DNA of 64,000 nucleotides from Inia geoffrensis (GCA_036417435.1 CM070913.1:91627373-91691372), one strand, 5' to 3'; counted from the stretch's first letter, positions 11,487 to 22,770 are shown. Notes: generated by a model not told the origin, from the sequence alone. Numbers and translations are program-made.

Positions 11487-11692
11487 GGGACTTCCCTGGC
11501 GGTCCAGTGGTTGGGACTTCGCCTTCCAATGCAGGGGGTGCGGGTTCGATGCCTGGTCGGGGAGCTAAGATCCCACGTGCCTTGGGGCCCAAACAACCCT
11601 CAAAAAGCATGAAGCAGAAGCCATGTTGCAACACATTCAATAAAGGCTTTAAAAATGGTCCACGTCAAAACATCTTTAGAAACTAAAAATAA
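11487..11692 (+). mobile_element. CHR-type SINE, 'ggtccag' subfamily
   Basis: Starts gggacttccctggcggtccag and carries a different 3' part ending in 'ttcaataaaggctttaaaaatgg'. Perfect 8-bp TSD attaaata at 11479-11486 and 11693-11700. It is an older, diverged relative of the common SINE. Confidence 0.88.
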
Positions 11693-11700
11693 ATTAAATA

Positions 11701-12771
11701 CGTATTTTAAATGCCTCTTTCTGTATCTAGGAGCACTCAGATTTCATACAGGCTTTCCTCTACAACTCTCAAAGATCTAGAGGTTGCTTGCTGAGTTGTT
11801 CATGGCATGAATTCATCTTGTAATTCCATCAATGAGCTTATGACATACTTTTTGAGGTCCGCATTACCACCACCCAAGTGTACTGTACCAGATGATGATC
11901 CCGAGTCCCCAGTGGATGCACTGGCCAGGATGGAGGAGACTAACAGATGAGGAGATGTTTCTGCTAGATTCTGTGAAATATTGATTGCTGTGGGGAAACC
12001 AGATAACACACTGCAAAAACAACGGAATCACCACCCACAAATCCCTGGCTTTTAAACGAACATCACTGTGAAGGAAGAGTGAAGTGTGTTTTAAGGAATT
12101 TTAATTCAGGCCTCTTGACCCTGCAGCGGCAGAAATAAGAATGCTGATGTTTATTCATTCGAAACGCACCGCCTTTCCACTTAGCAGACTAGAGGAGTCT
12201 GCTAAGGCTAACAAAATGCCAACGTTAGTGCAGGGGGTGGGCTGTGATTCCAGCCGGGGAGACTAAAAGCTCTCTTTCGAAACCCATCTTCATTCTATCC
12301 GGATCCAGAATTGTTTTTCATCCGCAAAGAGGGAGCCTCTACGTCGATGATGGATGAAGGTTCAAACGTCACAAGAAAAGGTAAGAAAGTCGTGAGGCGG
12401 GACAGCTCTTACACAACCACAGCTCACAGTTGACAAATGCCGGATACCATTAATAAGAGGCCAGTTTGTTCACGGGATGGAAATGCAATTGATTTTCTTT
12501 CTGAAACCTGTACAGAGTCCCCTTTTTATTCACTTTGTTTCTGGGGAAAAAATGCTGAGTTTATAGATAAAGAACAAAACTCTGTGCACTGTAGAAAACT
12601 ACGTCACTCCTGTTAATGGGTAAACCCCAAATATCAATTTATTGACCCATCAGCTCCTGTCTTTCAATGTCTCTGCACCATCCTTATTCCTTCCCAGCCC
12701 ACAGTTTCCAGACAACTCTCGTCTTACGTTGGCTACAAAGAAAACTATCAGAGAAGGTGGCTCCCAGGGCT
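11701..12771. other. Unassigned sequence
   Basis: No recognised element. The ORFs at 12642-12876 overlap the following MER5A-like copy and have no domain. Confidence 0.45.
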
Positions 12772-12937
12772 CAGGTGTACCCCCAACCGCCTGGTGGGCT
12801 TGTGAAAACACCGATGGCTGGATCCCACCCCCAAATCTTCCAGTCGCATAGGTCTGGGAATTTTCACTTCCAGTAAGCTCTCAGGTGATGCTGATGCTGT
12901 GGACTGGGGAACTACCGTTTGAGAGACACTATCTTAG
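12772..12937 (-). mobile_element. MER5A-like hAT MITE
   Basis: Blocks 'gggcttgtgaaaacac', 'taggtctggga', 'ctcaggtgatgctgatgctg' and 'tttgagagacact' follow the order of MER5A read in reverse. About 165 of the usual 189 bp remain. An ancient element shared by placental mammals. Confidence 0.8.
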
Positions 12938-12972
12938 AGATTCAACAATGTATCACTCAAAAGAAAATTGCA

Positions 12973-13159
12973 GGGCTTCCCTGGTGGTGCAGTGGCTGGG
13001 AGTCCGCCTGCCGATGCAGCGGATGCGGGTTCGTGCCCCGGTCTGGGAGGATCCCACATGCCGCGGAGCGGCTGGTCCGGAGCCTGTGCCCCGCAGCGGG
13101 AGAGGCCACGACAGTGAGAGTCCCGCGTACCGCAAAAAAAAAAAAAAAAAAAAAAAAAA
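12973..13159 (+). mobile_element. CHR-type SINE with internal deletion
   Basis: Short-form SINE lacking about 31 bp in the body: 'gcggctgg' joins directly to 'tccggagcctg', skipping the 'gcccgtgagccatggccgctg' region present in its relatives. An A-tail of over 20 bases ends at 13159. The 94- and 213-codon frames through it are SINE read-through. Confidence 0.93.
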
Positions 13160-13589
13160 GGAATACTGATGGGGGTTTTGGAGCTGGAACAGTCTGGTTA
13201 GAACCTTGTCACTCAGAGGGAGAGGACCCTAACCATCATTTCTTTGTGCCTCTGTTTCATATTCACAGTTCATGGAAGGGATGCCTGGTTGGCTTGGTTT
13301 GGGCCATGTGCCTGCTCCACACAGGAGAGATGAATGAGATACATCTCTCTAGACCCTATCCAGTTGGTGAAAGTAATTCCACTGAAGGAATCAGGGCTGC
13401 TCTGAGAAAAGGAAACTGTCTGATGGGTGTGGCAGAGGGCACCCATCCTCTTAATTCAAGAGAAATTAAAGGGATCAACCTGAAGATCATTAGTACATGT
13501 CCTGGGTCATTGATTTTAAATGAGTCTGTGTTGACCAGTCTTGCAATGTTATTATCATAAAAAGAGTTTGTCACCAGGAGTTTTATAGA
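13160..13589. other. Unassigned sequence
   Basis: No recognised repeat. The 213-codon frame that starts at 12919 in front of the SINE ends at 13560 and has no domain. Confidence 0.45.
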
Positions 13590-13699
13590 AACACAGAAAC
13601 CAGACCCCTTAAGTCAGAGTTTAGAAATCAATAGGCTTCTGATCTTGAGTTATTTCACCTCTGAGTCTGAATAATAAGGATAATAATACAGGGTTTAAA
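13590..13699 (-). mobile_element. Possible MIR fragment
   Basis: 'ttgagttatttcacctctgagtctg' followed by 'aataataaggataataat' matches the reversed MIR pattern (ttacttaacctctctgagcct, then ggataataata). Short and diverged. Confidence 0.5.
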
Positions 13700-14127
13700 T
13701 CTTGCTGATCAAGCGCCCACCTATGGATGAATGGATAAGCAAGATGTGGGATTTACAGACAATGGGATATTAGTCAGCCTTAAAAAGGACGGAAATTCTG
13801 ACACAGGCTACAACATGGATGAATCTTAGAAACAGTATAAACTAGTGACAGAAACCAGACCCCGAAGGACAGTCCTATGGTTCCACTTACGTGCAGTCCC
13901 CAGAGTAGAATCGCATTCATAGGGACAGAAAGTAGCGTGGTGGTTGCCAGGGGAAAGGGCATATGAGGATTATCGTTCGATGGGTACAAAGTTTCACCTT
14001 TGGATGGTGAAAATGTTCTGGAAATGGATAGTAGGGACGACTGCCCAACTATGTCAAAGTACTTAATGCCACTGAACTGTACACTTAAAAATGGTTAAAA
14101 TGGTGAATTTTATGTAATATAGGTTGT
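13700..14127 (+). mobile_element. Old L1 (L1M-type) 3' end
   Basis: Clear old-L1 signature: 'gatgaatggataagcaagatgtgg', 'caacatggatgaatctt', 'gtggtggttgccaggggaaagg', 'ccactgaactgtacacttaaaaatgg'. The final bases reappear at 14430-14455 ('catgttttatcacagtgaaaaa') after an inserted SINE. Confidence 0.88.
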
Positions 14128-14429
14128 TTTTTTTTAAGATTATTTATTTATGTATGTATGTATGTAAGTATGTGTTGGGTCTTCGTTTCTGTGCGAGGGC
14201 TTTCTCTAGTTGCGGCGAGCGGGGTCCACTCTTCATCGCGGTGCACAGGCCTCTCACTGTCCCGGCCTCCCTTGCTGCGGAGCACGGGCTCCAGATGCGC
14301 AGGCTCAGTAGTTGTGGTGCACGGGCCCAGCCGCTCCGCGGCATGTGGGATCTTCCCGGACCAGGGCTCGAACCCATGTCCCCTGCATTGGCAGGCAGAT
14401 TCTCAACCACTGTGCCACCAGGGAAGCCC
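14128..14429 (-). mobile_element. CHR-type SINE, long/short intermediate
   Basis: Inserted in the old L1 tail. Its 3' half is long-form ('tgttgggtcttcg', 'ggctttctctagttgcggcg'), but its middle reads 'aggcctctcactgtcccggcctcc', which is the signature of the short form. It looks like an intermediate subfamily. The tail has expanded as (TATG)n at 14147-14172. The likely TSD starts gtaat. Confidence 0.9.
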
Positions 14430-14808
14430 GTAATGCATGTTTTATCACAGTGAAAAATCTTGTTGAATTAAATGAGACAGTACATGTGATGAGGAAACAC
14501 TCCAAATGTAACAGGTAGCATTTAACTCCTATGTCCACTTATCCAATAGAGAGTTTTCCATGGTCTATGTATCCTATGAACTGATCAGCATTCATTCACC
14601 CATTTATCCTATGTCTGCCCCGTGCCAGACAGTGGATATGGTAAGAAAAACACAAACACAAATAAGACGCAGTCATGAGCTAACGAAACACACTCTCTAG
14701 TGGGGATTTACCCCTCAATTCCTGCCGGAGACAGGAGCTTCCACTACAGCTCATGAAGGCAAAGGTACATTGCTCTCCTTTAGAAACGAGATAAAGAGAG
14801 GGAAGGGG

Positions 14809-15017
14809 GGGCTTCCCTGGTGGCGCAGTGGTTGAGAGTCCGCCTGCCAATGCAGGCGACACGGGTTCGTGCCCCGGTCCGGGAGGATCCCACATGCCGC
14901 GGAGCGGCTGGGCCCCTGAGCCATGGCCGCTGAGCCTGCGCGTCCGGAGCCTGTGCTCCGCAACGGGAGAGGCCATGGCAGTGAGAGGCCCGCATACCCC
15001 AAAAAAACAAAAAAAAA
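14809..15017 (+). mobile_element. CHR-type SINE, short form
   Basis: Flanked by a purine-rich TSD: aaagagagggaaggggg before and aaagagaggaaaggggg after, one mismatch. The tail has one C interruption. Seven overlapping ORFs of 71-134 aa arise from this copy and its flanks. Confidence 0.95.
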
Positions 15018-15035
15018 AAAGAGAGGAAAGGGGGG

Positions 15036-15754
15036 ACAATACGTTATCACCTTGAACGGACACACGCGCTATACCTTTTTCCATCTTAAAACTGATAACC
15101 CAATCCCTCTAAATAGCTCCAGCAACAGTATTCCCTAACATATTGATGGATCCACACCCTGTTCCAATACAAAACCTTCCCTTCTATTTCTTCTTTGTCA
15201 CCCACTTCAGTAAAACATTTAAACAACTCAAAACACCTGAGGTTCTTTTTCTAGAAGTCAGGCCATTTCCTGGAGGCTTGGGGATTCTGTTGGAGGTGCT
15301 CTGAGAAGCTATCATCCAGCCAAGCAGAAGGGAGGAAAGAGTTCTGATCGCTTCGGTCCACACGTGCATGTCCAGCATCACTTATAATTTCAAATGTATG
15401 AATTTGCGGGCTGTATTCCTCGGATTATAAGCAGGCAAGGAATGGATGACATTAACAGGGAAAAAAAAAAAAAAAAAACGATTAGGAGGTAGCTCTGTTC
15501 ATCCATAAGTGAATTACAAATGTGTTGGTAGGACGCGTTAGCAAGTAAACAGCACATAATCGGAGGGATTTACAAGGCGATTAGGTTAAGTACCGACAAA
15601 AGTGCATTAGTCAGACACTGCACTAATATTCTGATAACAGACCTGAGAAGTACTGGTCCAAATTGCTCCCCAGGGAGAAGCTCGCATTCACCTAGATCCC
15701 GGAAGAAGGCAAATGTCATTAATCCCCCCACCTCAGGATTGCGACACCTCTGAG
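15036..15754. other. Unassigned sequence
   Basis: Contains an isolated run of 18 A at about 15461-15478 with no recognisable retroposon body in front of it. No gene signal. Confidence 0.45.
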
Positions 15755-15848
15755 TTAGATACTATCACTATCTAGATTTCACTTAAGGGGAAACTGAGGC
15801 ATGGAGAGGTAGAATGATCGGCTCAAGCATGACCATACTGCTGGGGTA
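15755..15848 (+). mobile_element. MIR fragment
   Basis: 'ggggaaactgaggcatggagagg' is the MIR core, followed by a degraded 'caagcatgaccatactgctggg' in place of aaggtcacacagctagt. Confidence 0.65.
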
Positions 15849-18279
15849 TTTTTAGGATAGTTAACATCAGCGGCGCTCACACTTTACACCCTGACTGTGT
15901 TGCCCTACACAGGAGGGATTCTCTTGTCTGTAGTTTTGCTTCTAGATTTGCATCTTGGGGGGTTTTCCTCTCCGTTATCCCCCAAGTACATCTGAAATGA
16001 ACATGGCGGAGGAAATGGAGGGCTGCACAACTTTCACACCTGTTCCTTCTTCCTGGAAGCTGGGGGGCCCAAGGTTTATTTTAAGCCTGACACAACAAAA
16101 TTTTCATTCTCACTCACACCAGGTCCAATGTGTATTGTCTGGCACTCTCTTCCATCCACTGACTCAAGCAACCAGGCCCCCTCCGTCCTGTGATGCCATC
16201 CTATCAACACAACGCTTCCAAGTTCATCCCATCCCGGGAAGAGAGAGATGGAGAAGAGGCACACTGATGCTGACTTTCCCTGGACCTGTGCCTGGGATCT
16301 GAGGTGATGTACTAATTCTCTTCACAACCCTATGTGCCAGAACCCAGTCCCATGGTCCCACCTCAGGCCACAGAGGAGGCTGGGGATGCAGGAAGGCCAG
16401 TGGACTGCAGGTGTTCATGGTCATCTCGGCAACAACGGGGATGAAGAAAAGCCAGCATGGATACCCAGGCAATGTGGCTCCAGAGACAATGCTCTTGGAC
16501 ATTAGTCAGTTGGCGGTGTACTTAGGTACAAATAACGAAACTATAACTAGAGCGGCTTAAACAAAGAGGCATTTATTTTTCCAGGAGCAAGCTATCTCTA
16601 GGAGAGTTTTAATAGCTCTGTGATGTCAAAGTCAGACGGAGTCATCTTAGCTGTAAAGAGGCTGGAAAGGTGGGTGAATGCTTTGTCATGAGTGGCCTGG
16701 AACCCGAGTTTGGATGCAGAGGAAGAAAATAAGGGGACAGTTGACAGCCAGTCGGGGCAGACCCAATCGTTCTGCTGTAGTCCCTCTTGGTTGGAATATA
16801 CTTCTATTCCTGGAGCTGAAATTCCAACCACATTCACCTAAAATATCTTGGCTGTTGGGAACTACAGTACTGAATTCTGCTAAAAGGGAGCTGAACTTCA
16901 TTGAGGAGTTACAAACTGAAGTGCCCACAGGGGCCAGGTAGATAGAAAAAATGAGCGAAACAGACTGGGTGGGGACCGTGGAAAACTGGGATCCACACAC
17001 ACGTGCCCCAAGGAAACACGGCGGGTGGCAGCTCTCGATGTCAGCAAGTCACGGCCACACAAAGCAAGTCATCCCACATCTCCTGGGGCTGCAAACGATA
17101 GTACAAATGTGGATTCTGTGTGACATATCCTGATTCTAAAAGGTTGGCACTTGCTAATTAATTTGTAATGTGTCTTTCCGCCCCCAGACCTAGAATCGTT
17201 CTGCATTCCTGAATCACCGCTGAGATGCTAACAGAATAGATCTGATCAAGCAGGAGCCACTGGGATTCAGAGAAGGATAAAAGTCCAGATGGACATGAAT
17301 CCCTACCCCCGGTCCCAGGATCAAGATCCGGTGAAGGGACTATGGGGACCAGACCTGCTTGATGACAGGGAACAAGGTAAGAACGAACTTGGGATTGGAT
17401 GGAAACTAGGACCCAGGCTGAAGGACCTCCAGCAAGTCTGCTGATGCTGAGTGACAGAGTTCCTGCAAAGAAACACAATACCACCTCGTCTAAGGTCAAA
17501 GGAAGGATTGAGCCCTGAGCTCCATGCTTGTGGACAAAGTTTATGTTTGGGAATGTCCCTGCCAATGAAGGACTTATTACCTAATTAAAAACGGAGTCAC
17601 TCAGCCAAGTTCCCCATGTTTAGCTAATGTCCCAAAGTGTTCTATTCGTAGGTATTCATCTGTCCTGGGTTATCCCACCTTCTCTGCCGCTGTTTGATTT
17701 TTTAACTTTAGCCAAACTGCCTTCCTTTAAACTCAGTTAACTTTGGCAAGGAAAGGTTCACCATAACCCCATTTGCCGAACTAAATTCTCTTAACGTTCC
17801 CATTACCAATTCCTGTTTTCAGTGTTCTAAATAGGATGATCCTCTGACATTTGGTGTAAAGGTCGCCATCAGTAGTGTTGATGAAAATCGTTAAACTTTG
17901 CTTTGATTCAAATTGAGCTTCAGTCATCATTTTCTTCTTAAACCACCACCAAGAATTTTTTTTAAAGGACATTTCACTTAACAATCGAGTGCACTGTCCT
18001 AACAGGAGAGGGACATTTAGGACATGAAAGCCAAACTTTTCTCTAGAAAGATATCCAGACTTAGCTGGATATTTGATTACAGAACCCTAAAATAGCCCAA
18101 AGTCACCCAAGCCAAGTCAGCGATGTCTCTGTTCTATACACATCCATGTCTGCTCTTGTCTCGAAGCCTGTCCCACCTACAAGAGCCGTCTGCCGAATCT
18201 CTGGGTCACCTTCGACTACGCTCGCTCTTGCCCACCAGCAAATTCTGGCAACGCAACCTCTGAGACTGAGCCAACGTCC
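15849..18279. other. Unassigned low-repeat block
   Basis: About 2.4 kb with no confident repeat. Near 16510-16590, 'caaataacgaaactataactagagcggcttaaacaaagaggcat' resembles an old interspersed repeat I cannot name, and 55440-55500 has similar wording. A 135-codon minus-strand ORF (17158-17565) has no domain and is within chance length. Confidence 0.4.
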
Positions 18280-18389
18280 AGCCACCTGTTACCACCTTCC
18301 CTGCCCCCACCGGGGAGAGCCACCATCTCCTCTGGTCCAGACTATCATTGTCACAGCCTCTTCTGTTTGCTCCCAAACAAAAGTCTGTG
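18280..18389 (+). mobile_element. L2 fragment, 5' part
   Basis: 'agagccaccatctcctctgg' and 'tcattgtcacagcctcttctg' match the L2 pattern (aagccaccatcatctctcgcctgg, aatagcctcctaactgg). The L2 resumes at 18936 beyond the inserted LTR. Confidence 0.65.
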
Positions 18390-18935
18390 TGCCCGACACA
18401 CAGTGAGGCCAAACAAACCCAAACGGCGGAGTCTGGAGCAGAGAAAGGTTTATTGCAGGGCCAAGGAAGGAGAACGGGTGGCTTGTGCTCAAAAACCCAG
18501 AACTCTCCGACGGTTTTCAGGAAGAAGTTTTTACAGGCACAGTTTGGGGTGAGGGCTGCTGGATGCATGACTCTCTTCTGATTGGTTAGTGGTGAGGTAA
18601 CAGGCGGTGCTCCAGGAAGCTTGTGCTCAGCCTGAAGTTACCATCCTCCACCTGGGTTGGGGCCTGAGTCCCTGCAGAAGAACTCAAAGGTAGCGTTAGG
18701 TACACCCCTCGAGGAGGACCCAGGATCCTGCTTTAATCGCTGCACTATTGTTTCCTGGCTGCTCCTCCTCTGTTTCTGCATCCCCTTGCTTCTCTGGTTA
18801 GCAGCTCTCTGAATCTGCTCTTTGGTATTCAGGAAGGTCTAAGAGGCTGAATGAAGCCTATTTTCTACAAACAAGAAATGGGGGACACAGAAAGGATCTG
18901 TACCCCAGAGGCCCACAGGGTCCTGCTCAATTTCA
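18390..18935 (-). mobile_element. ERV1-type solo LTR inserted in L2
   Basis: Read on the minus strand it begins tgaaattgagcaggaccc, carries a CCAAT-type box in 'ctaaccaatcagaagag', has a poly(A) signal (TTTATT on the plus strand at 18449-18454) and ends near tgtgtcgggca. The first 200 bp match the start of the plus-strand LTR at 40937 closely; the 3' part differs. No internal retroviral sequence adjoins it, so I read it as a solo LTR. The outer boundaries are approximate because no TSD is clear. Confidence 0.78.
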
Positions 18936-19325
18936 TATTCTGCACACAGAAGCCAGGGGCATCCTTTGAAAATACACCAGGCCATGTTATGGCCAGATCC
19001 AAGCCAACAATGGCCTCCCATATTGCTCAGAGTGAAGTCGAGGTCAAGGTCAAGGTCTCTCCTGCACCTTCACTGGCCCCCATGTTCCTGCCCATCCCCG
19101 CCCCTCTGACCACGTTCTTCCCTCTTGTTCTCACTCCAGCCACAACTGCCTCCTTGAGTTCTCCAAGCCAAGACATGCTGGTCTCCAAGCCATTGCCACA
19201 GTTGGTCCCTCTGCCTAGAGTTCTGTGACCCCACCTCTGCCAGCTCTGCCCATCAAGGAGGCCTTCCCTTTCCAAACAAGGAGCAGCCACCTCCCTCCCA
19301 CCACCCCAACCCTCTTATGCTGCTG
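18936..19325 (+). mobile_element. L2 fragment, 3' part
   Basis: 'gaagccaggggcatcctttgaaaa', 'aatggcctcccatattgctcag' and 'aaggaggccttccctttcc' follow L2 order. It continues the 18280-18389 piece, so both halves belong to one L2 split by the LTR. Confidence 0.75.
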
Positions 19326-19579
19326 TAGTTCTCTCCAGAGCACTTAGTGCTGCCTTAACACCGGATGTGTCAGGGAGGAAGAGAGTTTCCCCGCCGCTTT
19401 TCGGTTCTTCTGGCTGGTCAAGTCCAGCAAGAAAATGATCCTTAGAACCAAGGACAGGAATATAATAAGGGAGAGGTGACACTTCACAGTAGGAGACCCT
19501 CATTACACTGAAACCTGAGATGATTGAACATGTCTTAGTATATGTTACCACCCTTCTGCTGATTTCAAGAAGCGCCATG

Positions 19580-20205
19580 ACAGTCCGCGTTTGACCTCAT
19601 AGGATCAAACACTCTCCTGACCGATGCGAAGGAAGAGCTAGTGAGGTAAAAGCCTGACGTCTATTCAAAGAATGCGGAAGAAGGCAGTCTTCACCCCCTC
19701 CCCCACTTTCCTCTGATTATAACAATGTAGCCTGTTTAATTCTCGGGGCAAAGCCCCCTCACCTACCCCCTTGTATCCCTCACAAGCATCCTGTATGAAT
19801 AAATCTATTTCTTGGTTATCATTTTGTCTCTCGCTGAATTCCTTCTGTGCTGAGACACAAAGAACCTGAGCTTCAGTAAGTCCAGACACCAGGTGAGTGA
19901 TTCTAATTAAAAAACCGTGGGTTCGGGCTTCCCTGGTGGCGCGGTGGTTGAGAGTCCGCCTGCTGATGCAGGGGACACGGGTTCGTGCCCCGGTCCGGGA
20001 AGACCCCACATGCCGCGGAGTGCCTGGGCCTGTGAGCCATGGCCGCTGGGCCTGTGCGTCCGGAGCCTGTGCTCCGCAACGGGAGAGGCCACAACAGTGA
20101 GAGGCCTGTGTACCGCAAAAAAAAAAAAAAAAAAAAAAGACCGTGGGTTCAAGTCCCAATCTGAGGTGCAATATGGCCAAAGGCGTCACCTTAAATACAA
20201 TCCTC
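19580..20205 (+). mobile_element. ERV LTR (3' portion) split by a SINE
   Basis: U3/R/U5-like sequence: 'gattataacaatgtagcctg', AATAAA at 19798-19803, then 'gtctctcgctgaattccttctgtgctgag', the U5 style of several mammalian ERV1 LTRs. The U5 end was split at 19924 by the SINE and resumes as 'gggttcaagtcccaatctg' at 20145. The family is not assigned. Confidence 0.6.
19925..20139 (+). mobile_element. CHR-type SINE, short form
   Basis: Sits inside an LTR U5 region. Perfect TSD accgtgggttc at 19914-19924 and 20140-20150. A pure A-tail of more than 20 bases suggests a fairly young insertion. The 174-codon minus-strand ORF over it is not a gene. Confidence 0.95.
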
Positions 20206-20759
20206 AGCTAAATACAAAAGAGGATGTGGGGATGGCTGTTTAGGATCTCAGAAGGGAGAAAGGCAATTGACACAGAGATGGAAGAGCAAGTGTTTGGTGA
20301 ACGAATGTGCTCTGGGCCAGGAAGAGACCATGGAACACAGAGTGGACCCCATCCCTCCCTCATCTCACCAAGCCCGTATTCTTTAAAGAGATCTCTGGTG
20401 GTTGCACTGTTCCCAGCTACACCCCTCGATCTAAATTCTTTTAGGCAGTTAAGTTGGGGGGTGGGGGTGGGGGTGGAAGTTTCTTCCTGAGTCTTCTGGG
20501 TCTTGATTGTTTTTAGCTGGAAATAATCTGCCTGCCAAAGAGGCATTTGGGGCTGCCAAGTGTTGTTCCCCTGCAAATGCATTCACGTCTTTATTTTCTC
20601 TCTCTCTCCACTAGAAGGTACATTTCACGAGGCAGGGACTTTGCCTATCTCTTCACTGTTGCATCCCCACTGGCCACAGCCGCGGGCTCGGCACCGTGTC
20701 TGTACTCCACAAATGATGCACATGAATGAGGCCCCTGGCCCCCGGCTTTAGCATTATAT
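20206..20759. other. Unassigned sequence with a G-rich tract
   Basis: A (GGGGGT)n tract at about 20456-20475 could form a G-quadruplex. No other feature. Confidence 0.45.
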
Positions 20760-20990
20760 TACAGTTAGCCGATGATGGCGGGTACCAGGCACGGTCCCCA
20801 GTCCCTCAAACATTCGCACATTAAATCTTCCAACTACGTGAGGTAGGTTCATTATCCCATTTACCAAGAAAGAGTCTGAGGCCCAGAGAGGCAAGAAAAT
20901 GTGCCAAGAGGACACACAGCTGCTTGACAGAGGCAAGCTGTGAACCCAAGTGGTCTGGGTCCAGGGCGCCTGTGCATACCTGCTCACAGC
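20760..20990 (+). mobile_element. MIR, nearly full length
   Basis: Follows MIR almost end to end: 'accaggcacggtccc', 'attaaatcttccaactacgtgaggtaggt', 'tgaggcccagagaggcaag', 'gacacacagctgcttg', 'gaacccaagtggtctgg'. Ancient tRNA-derived SINE shared by mammals. Confidence 0.88.
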
Positions 20991-22095
20991 CACTCCTGCT
21001 GAGTGCTGGTATTTTATTTATCTATTTATTATATTTGTCTATGCCCAGCACCCACTTGACTTCTTGGAAAAGTGAAGAAGGTTGTACTTTCTCTGACTTA
21101 AAACCCTGAAAGGTCATCCATCCTCAGTGAGGGAGGAGACTTCTCCTTTTCTCAGAAAGAGATGCACTGGGTCCACGGAGAATGATCTCGGTGTAGATAC
21201 GTGCGCTGAGCCCAGCGAAGGCAGAAATGTTGGGAAAGGGAGTCTGCTAGACCCTGGGGGGACACCTGCCACCAAGGAAGGCAGGCTGTGCTCTCAGAGG
21301 TTCAGTCCTGGATGGGAGGCAAGGACCAAAAACCTGCAGATCCATTAAAACTGGCTGCGACCCTGGGAATCTTCAGAGCTGCCAGCACACAGGAGATGCT
21401 CTATATGCAAACGTAGGGGAGTTCTTGAAAATCTTATCACGTGGGAAACTGAATGTGAATAAACTGGGGGGAAAGTAAACCTAGGAAAAAGTTCAAAGGT
21501 CCGACACCGAAATGGTTCTCTGATGTCCCACATCCTATATCCTGGGGCAGGTCCAGCTTTTCAAAATATAGGAAAAAAAAAACCCCAGCTAATCCCCCGC
21601 CTCCCTCAGGTGGGAGAGGACCCATAACTACACCCGCCAATAGGGCTTGCTTTCTTCTCTGCACTCCTCTACTAAATGTTAATATAAATATCATGAGCCG
21701 CTGGCTATTTCTATAGTGGAGACATGCCTGCTTTATCTCCCCAGCACCCCTGTCTTATCTGTGTGGTCCCAGTGGAGCTGTCAATCATGGTGCCCTACTC
21801 GCTAGTTACAGGCATGACCATGTGACACAGGACGGCCAATTAGAATAACCCATTCTCATTGCCACGGTGCTTGGCTAGGGCATGGACAGATGACCCAATC
21901 TAGGATGGTAAGAGCCCTCCTTTGGACTCTGTCACAGCCAGTGGGGTAACCCTGGCTTTGGGCGGGGGCACTGAGGAATAAAGGTTAAGGCTTTTATTTA
22001 AAAGTAGGCGTCTTTCCAGGATATATGGCGCAATGTAAGTTCGTGGGCAATAGAGGAAAATGAACATAACATACAGAGGAAATCAGAGCTGAGAG
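20991..22095. other. Unassigned sequence
   Basis: Near 21790-21940, 'catgaccatgtgacacaggacggcc' and 'gggcatggacagatgacccaatctagg' resemble a common old mammalian repeat that I cannot name reliably. No gene signal. Confidence 0.4.
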
Positions 22096-22131
22096 GAAGG
22101 TAAGAAGGAGAGAGAAAGTGGGGGGGGGGAG

Positions 22132-22176
<45 letters not shown>
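22096..22176. repeat. (GA)n microsatellite
   Basis: Purine tract with a G-run at about 22120-22129, then nearly uninterrupted GA from about 22136 to 22175. Likely polymorphic in length. Confidence 0.95.
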
Positions 22177-22177
<1 letters not shown>

Positions 22178-22286
22178 CTAATGGGAGCACTTGACTAAGT
22201 GGATCCAGCTGTCCAGGAAGCCAGACGCATGCTTTTTGCTTAAACTGGCTGGACTTGGGTTTTCTCTCTTATTTAACAACAACCAA

Positions 22287-22560
22287 GTAAGAGAGTGGCA
22301 TGGACATATATACACTGCCAAACGTAAAATAGCTAGCTAGTGGGAAGCAGCCGCACAGCACAGGGAGATCAGCTTGGTGGTTTGTGACCGCCTGGAGGGG
22401 TGGGATAGGGAGGGTGGGAGGGAGGGAGATGCAAGAGGGAAGAGATATGGGAACATATGTGTATGTATAACTGATTCACTTTGTTATAAAGCAGAAACTA
22501 ACACACCATTGTAAAGCAATTATACTCCAATAAATATGTTTAAAAAAAAAAAAAAATCCC
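22287..22560 (+). mobile_element. LINE-1 3' UTR fragment
   Basis: Same subfamily as the copies at 1038 and 7708, from 'gagagtggcatggacatatatac' to AATAAA near 22530 and an A-tail. A SINE is inserted right at the tail junction. Confidence 0.92.
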
Positions 22561-22770
22561 GGGCTTCCCTGGTGGCGCAGTGGTTGAGAGTCCGCCTGCC
22601 GATGCAGGGGATACGGGTTCGTGCCCCGGTCTGGGAAGATCCCACATGCCGCGGAGCGGCTGGGCCCGTGAGCCATGGCCGCTGAGCCTGCGCGTCCGGA
22701 GCCTGTGCTCCGCAGCGGGAGAGGCCACAACAGTGAGAGGCCCGCATACTGCAAAAAAAAAAAAAAAAAA
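22561..22770 (+). mobile_element. CHR-type SINE, short form, in an L1 tail
   Basis: TSD aaaaaaatccc lies on both sides (ending 22560 and 22779), so the integration site is the junction of the L1 poly(A) tail and its flank. Near-consensus body. Confidence 0.94.

Noticed and set aside
12919..13560. 213-codon plus-strand ORF
   Set aside because: Its first third is SINE sequence and poly(A) coding for poly-lysine; the rest is read-through.
15461..15478. Processed pseudogene ending in an A-run
   Set aside because: No coding remnant, poly(A) signal or TSD around the run. The A-runs at 40060 and 58838 were rejected for the same reason.
17158..17565. 135-codon minus-strand ORF
   Set aside because: No domain, no homology that I recognise, and a length within chance for this much sequence.
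19665..20189. 174-codon minus-strand ORF, and similar 140-160 codon ORFs at 26473-26937, 28910-29395 and 50146-50613
   Set aside because: All run through reverse SINE sequence. The same peptide pattern recurs at every SINE copy in up to three frames, so they are SINE artefacts.
21760..21960. Possible ancient repeat ('gggcatggacagatgacccaatct')
   Set aside because: The wording is familiar from old mammalian repeats, but I could not place it in a family or define its ends.
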